A stretch of DNA of 64,000 bases from Dasypus novemcinctus (taxonomy: Eukaryota; Chordata; Mammalia; Cingulata; Dasypodidae). Where the stretch lies: the NCBI RefSeq assembly GCF_030445035.2, contig NC_092216.1, forward strand, positions 15,005,405 through 15,069,404. Reading direction: 5' to 3'. Each line of letters begins with the position of its first letter. The stretch's first letter is position 1. Position numbers and translations under genes: made by a program. Below, one piece after another: positions 61,718-64,000 of this stretch. A model generated the notes under the pieces. The model did not search any database and had not been told where the DNA came from. It saw nothing but the letters and a program-made list of their open reading frames with translations.

Positions 61718-62809
61718 AGGCATACCTCAAGACATTGCGGGTTCAGGTCCAGCCTACCACCGTAAAATGAATACTGCAATAAAGCAAAACACATGAATCC
61801 TTTCCTTTCCCTGTTCATGTAACAGTTATGCTTACAATATACTGTAGTCTGTTAAGGGTGCAATAGTATTGTCTAAAAACAACATATATACCTTTAATTA
61901 AAACTTTCTTTATTGCTAAAAATGCTAACCATCCCCTAAGCCTTCAGTGATTCATAATCCTCTTGTTGTGGGAAGAGTCTTCCCTCTATGTCAATGGTCA
62001 CTGACTGATCAGGGTGAAGGTTGTGAAAGGATGGCATAGCTGTGGCCATTTCTTAAAAATTAGACAGCAGTGACAGATATTCAGTCATCTAGACTTAGTT
62101 ATTCCATTTATAGAGCACTGACCATGTAGATTTAGCATGATTCTCCATTGCCCTATGATGTTCAGAATGGTAAATGAGCATTGACTGATTCATCTTTATG
62201 CAGTATTCTCTGCAGCATATGAAGCTTTTTGTTGACAGCATTTTACCCACAACAGAACTTCTTTCAAAATTAGAGTCAATCCTCCCACCTAGCTGCTGCT
62301 TTATCAACTAATTTTATGCAATATTCAACAATATTCACAGATTCTTCACTAGAAGATTCCATCTCAAGTAATCACTATTTTTTGTTAAACCATAAAAGCT
62401 CCTTATCTGTTAAAATTTTATCATGAAATTGCAGCAACTCTGTCACATCTTCAGGCTTTGCTTCCAATTCTAGTTCTCTTGCAATTTCTACCACATCTGC
62501 CATTACTTGCTCCACTGAAGTCTTGAACCTCTTACAGCCATCCATTAACTCCTGTCAATGTTGATATTTTTACCTCCTCCCATGAATCATGAATGTTCTT
62601 AATGGCATCTAGAATGGGAAATCCTTTCCGGAGAGGTTTTCAATTTACTTTGCCAGATCCACCAGAGTAATCACTATGGCAGCTTTAACTTTACAAAATG
62701 TATTTCTTAAAGAGTAAGATTTGAATATCTAAATGACTCCTTGATCAGTGGGCATTACCAGGCATGCAAACAACATTCATCTCATTGTACATCTCTATCA
62801 GAGCTCTTG

Positions 62810-62815
62810 GGGGAC
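62810..62815 (+). repeat. Target-site duplication of solo LTR, left copy
   Basis: GGGGAC, repeated at 63750-63755. Removing the LTR plus one copy restores Tigger sequence across the junction (CTCTTGGGGGAC followed by TGAGTGCGTTATC). Confidence 0.88.
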
Positions 62816-62857
62816 TGCGACGGCTTGCTCGGTGGGTAGAGGTGGGGTCTGGCTGTG

Positions 62858-62972
62858 GACGAGGGGTCGGTCCAGCTTTGGACGAGGGGTCGGTCCTGCT
62901 TGGGATGAAGGGTCGGTCCCACTTGGGACGAGGGGTCGGTCCGGCAGCAGACGAGGGGTCGGTCTCACAGGG
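62858..62972 (-). repeat. 23-bp tandem array in the U5 region (5 units)
   Basis: The core GACGAGGGGTCGGTCC recurs at 62858, 62881, 62904, 62927 and 62950, exactly 23 bp apart, with small variation (the third reads GATGAAGGGTCGGTCC). No spacers of unrelated sequence are present, so it is a simple minisatellite. Confidence 0.92.
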
Positions 62973-63139
62973 GTTGCACGGTTCGGCTGACGGGGTTGCC
63001 CGGCAAATCCGGCAATGAAAGGGTTGCCCGGAGAAGCAGGCGATGAACTGGGGACAAGGGAGGCCAGGCCCTTTTCAGGGGCTCTCAGGACTGGAGGGCA
63101 CACAGCAGAAGAACCACCGCAGAGACAAGGTAAACACAC

Positions 63140-63232
63140 AAGTCCACTTTATTGAGGGAGAGGCAACAGTTTTATAGGGGCTGGGGAAGGCTGATTGGTC
63201 GAAGCCACGCCCTGTTCTGATTGGTTGCTGGA
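63140..63232 (-). promoter_or_regulatory. LTR core promoter and polyadenylation signal
   Basis: On the minus strand, two CCAAT boxes (reverse of ATTGG at 63195-63199 and 63220-63224) are followed by TATAAAA (63170-63176) and, about 20 bp later, AATAAA (63148-63153). A GT-rich TTGTGTGTTTACC stretch follows. Spacing suggests initiation close to or past the AATAAA, so the R region would be very short. Activity is inferred from motifs only. Confidence 0.7.
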
Positions 63233-63278
63233 GAAAGATCAGTGGGTGGTACTGGATGGGGGAGGGGTGGTGATTAGG

Positions 63279-63490
63279 GATTGGCTGTCGCTGTTGCTGG
63301 GGGAAGGGGCAGGGTTTAGGGATTGGTGGCTGCTGTTGCTGGGGTAGAGGGCAGACTTGAGTTTCCCACCCACGCCTGACTGTTGCTGCTGTCCGAGGGG
63401 AGGGAAAAGGGCAAACTGGATTTTTCCGCCCACGCCTGGCTGTTGCTGCTGTCGGGGGAGGGGAAAAGGGCAGACTGGAATTTTCCGCCA
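63279..63490 (-). repeat. U3 direct repeats
   Basis: Repeated TGTTGCTGCTG-type cores at about 63285, 63328, 63381 and 63449. The last two units are 68 bp apart and share GGGAAAAGGGCA and TTTTCCGCC(C/A). Two shorter units share GGGATTGG and GTTGCTGGGG. Repeated U3 blocks often act as enhancers in retroviral LTRs; that role is inferred. Confidence 0.75.
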
Positions 63491-64000
63491 TGCGCCTGCG
63501 CAGGGAGAAAGAAGAAGAAGGGTGCCGCCCCACAGGCATCGTGTGGCGCCATCCGGGAGGAGGAGCGGCCACGGAAGCATGGCTGCCGAGAAGGGGAGAC
63601 CCGAGGGCACTCTGCGCCCATGCCGAGCTCCCTTCAGGGGTGGCGGTGAGTCCGACCAGCCACCCTATTATGGGGGCAGTGGCTTGGCCTGCTGTGGCCA
63701 CTCCCCCGCCAGGCCAGCAAACCACACTTCAGCCCGAGGGGTGACCGCAGGGGACTGAGTGCGTTATCTGACAAGATGAACACTAATATTTAGAAAGGAA
63801 TCTTTCTTTCTCAACCAAGTAGGTCACAAGAATGGGCCTACAATATTCAGGAAACCATATGATGTCATCCAGGTTTTGTTGTTCCATTTTTAGAGCACTA
63901 GCAGAGTAGACTTAGCAAAAATCTTAAGGGCCCTAGGATTTGTGGAAAGGTTAATGTGCACTGACTTCAACTTAAGTGACTATCTGCATTAGCCCCTACA

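Larger units (their letters stand above)
62816..63749 (-). mobile_element. Solo ERV LTR (934 bp), CpG-rich, antisense
   Basis: The element runs TGCGAC...ACCGCA on the plus strand, with TGCG/CGCA inverted termini and a 6-bp GGGGAC duplication. On the minus strand, U3 starts at 63749, with direct repeats, two CCAAT boxes, TATAAAA and AATAAA; U5 contains a 23-bp tandem array. There is no internal viral sequence, so it arose by LTR-LTR recombination or the interior was lost. High CpG content and an exact duplication suggest a relatively young insertion. ORFs of 80-216 codons on both strands here are artefacts of high GC. The ERV class is not determined; a 6-bp duplication is usual for class II. 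Confidence 0.9.
61718..64000 (-). mobile_element. Tigger (pogo-type) DNA transposon, antisense, interrupted by a solo LTR, runs off the window end
   Basis: The terminal TAGGCATACCTCAAGACATTGCGGG region follows a TA dinucleotide, as expected of Tc1/mariner-superfamily transposons. The minus strand carries transposase coding remnants, for example DSNFERSSVVGKMLS (about 62235-62280) and VLYKWNN at 62095. It is closest in memory to Tigger1, the family that gave rise to TIGD1. The solo LTR splits it at 62816, and it resumes at 63756 with 240 bp to the window edge. Long dead. Confidence 0.85.

Noticed and set aside
62858-62972. Regularly spaced repeats that could suggest a CRISPR-like array
   Set aside because: The 23-bp units are contiguous without unique spacers and lie in an LTR of a mammalian genome.
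62748-63758. Several overlapping open frames of 80-216 codons in GC-rich DNA, possibly a gene with a CpG island
   Set aside because: The block has exact LTR boundaries and a target-site duplication, frames overlap on both strands, and no gag, pol, env or cellular domain is readable.

Overview
This window looks like an intergenic or deep-intronic stretch of a mammalian nuclear genome. I find no intact protein-coding gene, no RNA gene, no operon and no CRISPR array. The best lineage marker is the tRNA-derived SINE type present as several copies (about 7655, 9383, 10147, 17678 and 37735). I recognise it as the DAS-type SINE of armadillos, so the source is most likely a xenarthran and probably Dasypus. 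This is recognition from memory, not a database search. Most of the window is mobile-element sequence in several age layers, and nearly every longer ORF is a piece of LINE-1 ORF2, low-complexity repeat, or LTR sequence.

Layout. 1-7300: a MIR SINE, a CCAT-type satellite split by a solo LTR, an old MLT1-like LTR, two oppositely oriented LINE-1 3' tails around an unrecognised GC-rich block, and ancient LINE fragments. 7302-9281: one LINE-1 insertion with an inverted 5' arm and matching target-site duplications, carrying a SINE inside the arm. 9283-15480: SINEs, further LINE-1 tails and an old LTR. 15481-20925: an older LINE-1 whose 5' UTR is a tandem array of roughly 105-115 bp monomers. 20930-25640: nested older LINE-1 3' UTR and ORF2 pieces. 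25645-34262: a near-full-length minus-strand LINE-1 bounded by a 15-bp duplication. 34278-37730: an old LINE tail, an MLT1-like LTR and AT-rich unique sequence. 37827-47455: a plus-strand LINE-1 of the same family. 47456-53660: mostly unique sequence, a 5'-truncated RBBP4 processed pseudogene and an LTR-like element. 53975-58830: two older LINE-1 ORF2 bodies in tandem, the first interrupted by an LTR-like element and an antisense EEF1A1 processed pseudogene. 59720-61140: another LINE-1 tail. 61718-64000: a Tigger DNA transposon interrupted by a young-looking solo LTR with a 6-bp duplication.

How the parts relate. The two long LINE-1 copies show that the very abundant repeat whose antisense strand begins GAGGTCCC is the distal part of a long (about 2.6-2.8 kb) LINE-1 3' UTR. 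The many isolated copies in the window are therefore 5'-truncated LINE-1 insertions. LINE-1 machinery is the probable source of the SINEs and both retrocopies as well. The two long LINE-1s lie head to head and form a large imperfect inverted repeat around a 3.6-kb spacer. Both carry inactivating lesions. No previously undescribed gene system is evident; the most interesting signals are structural.
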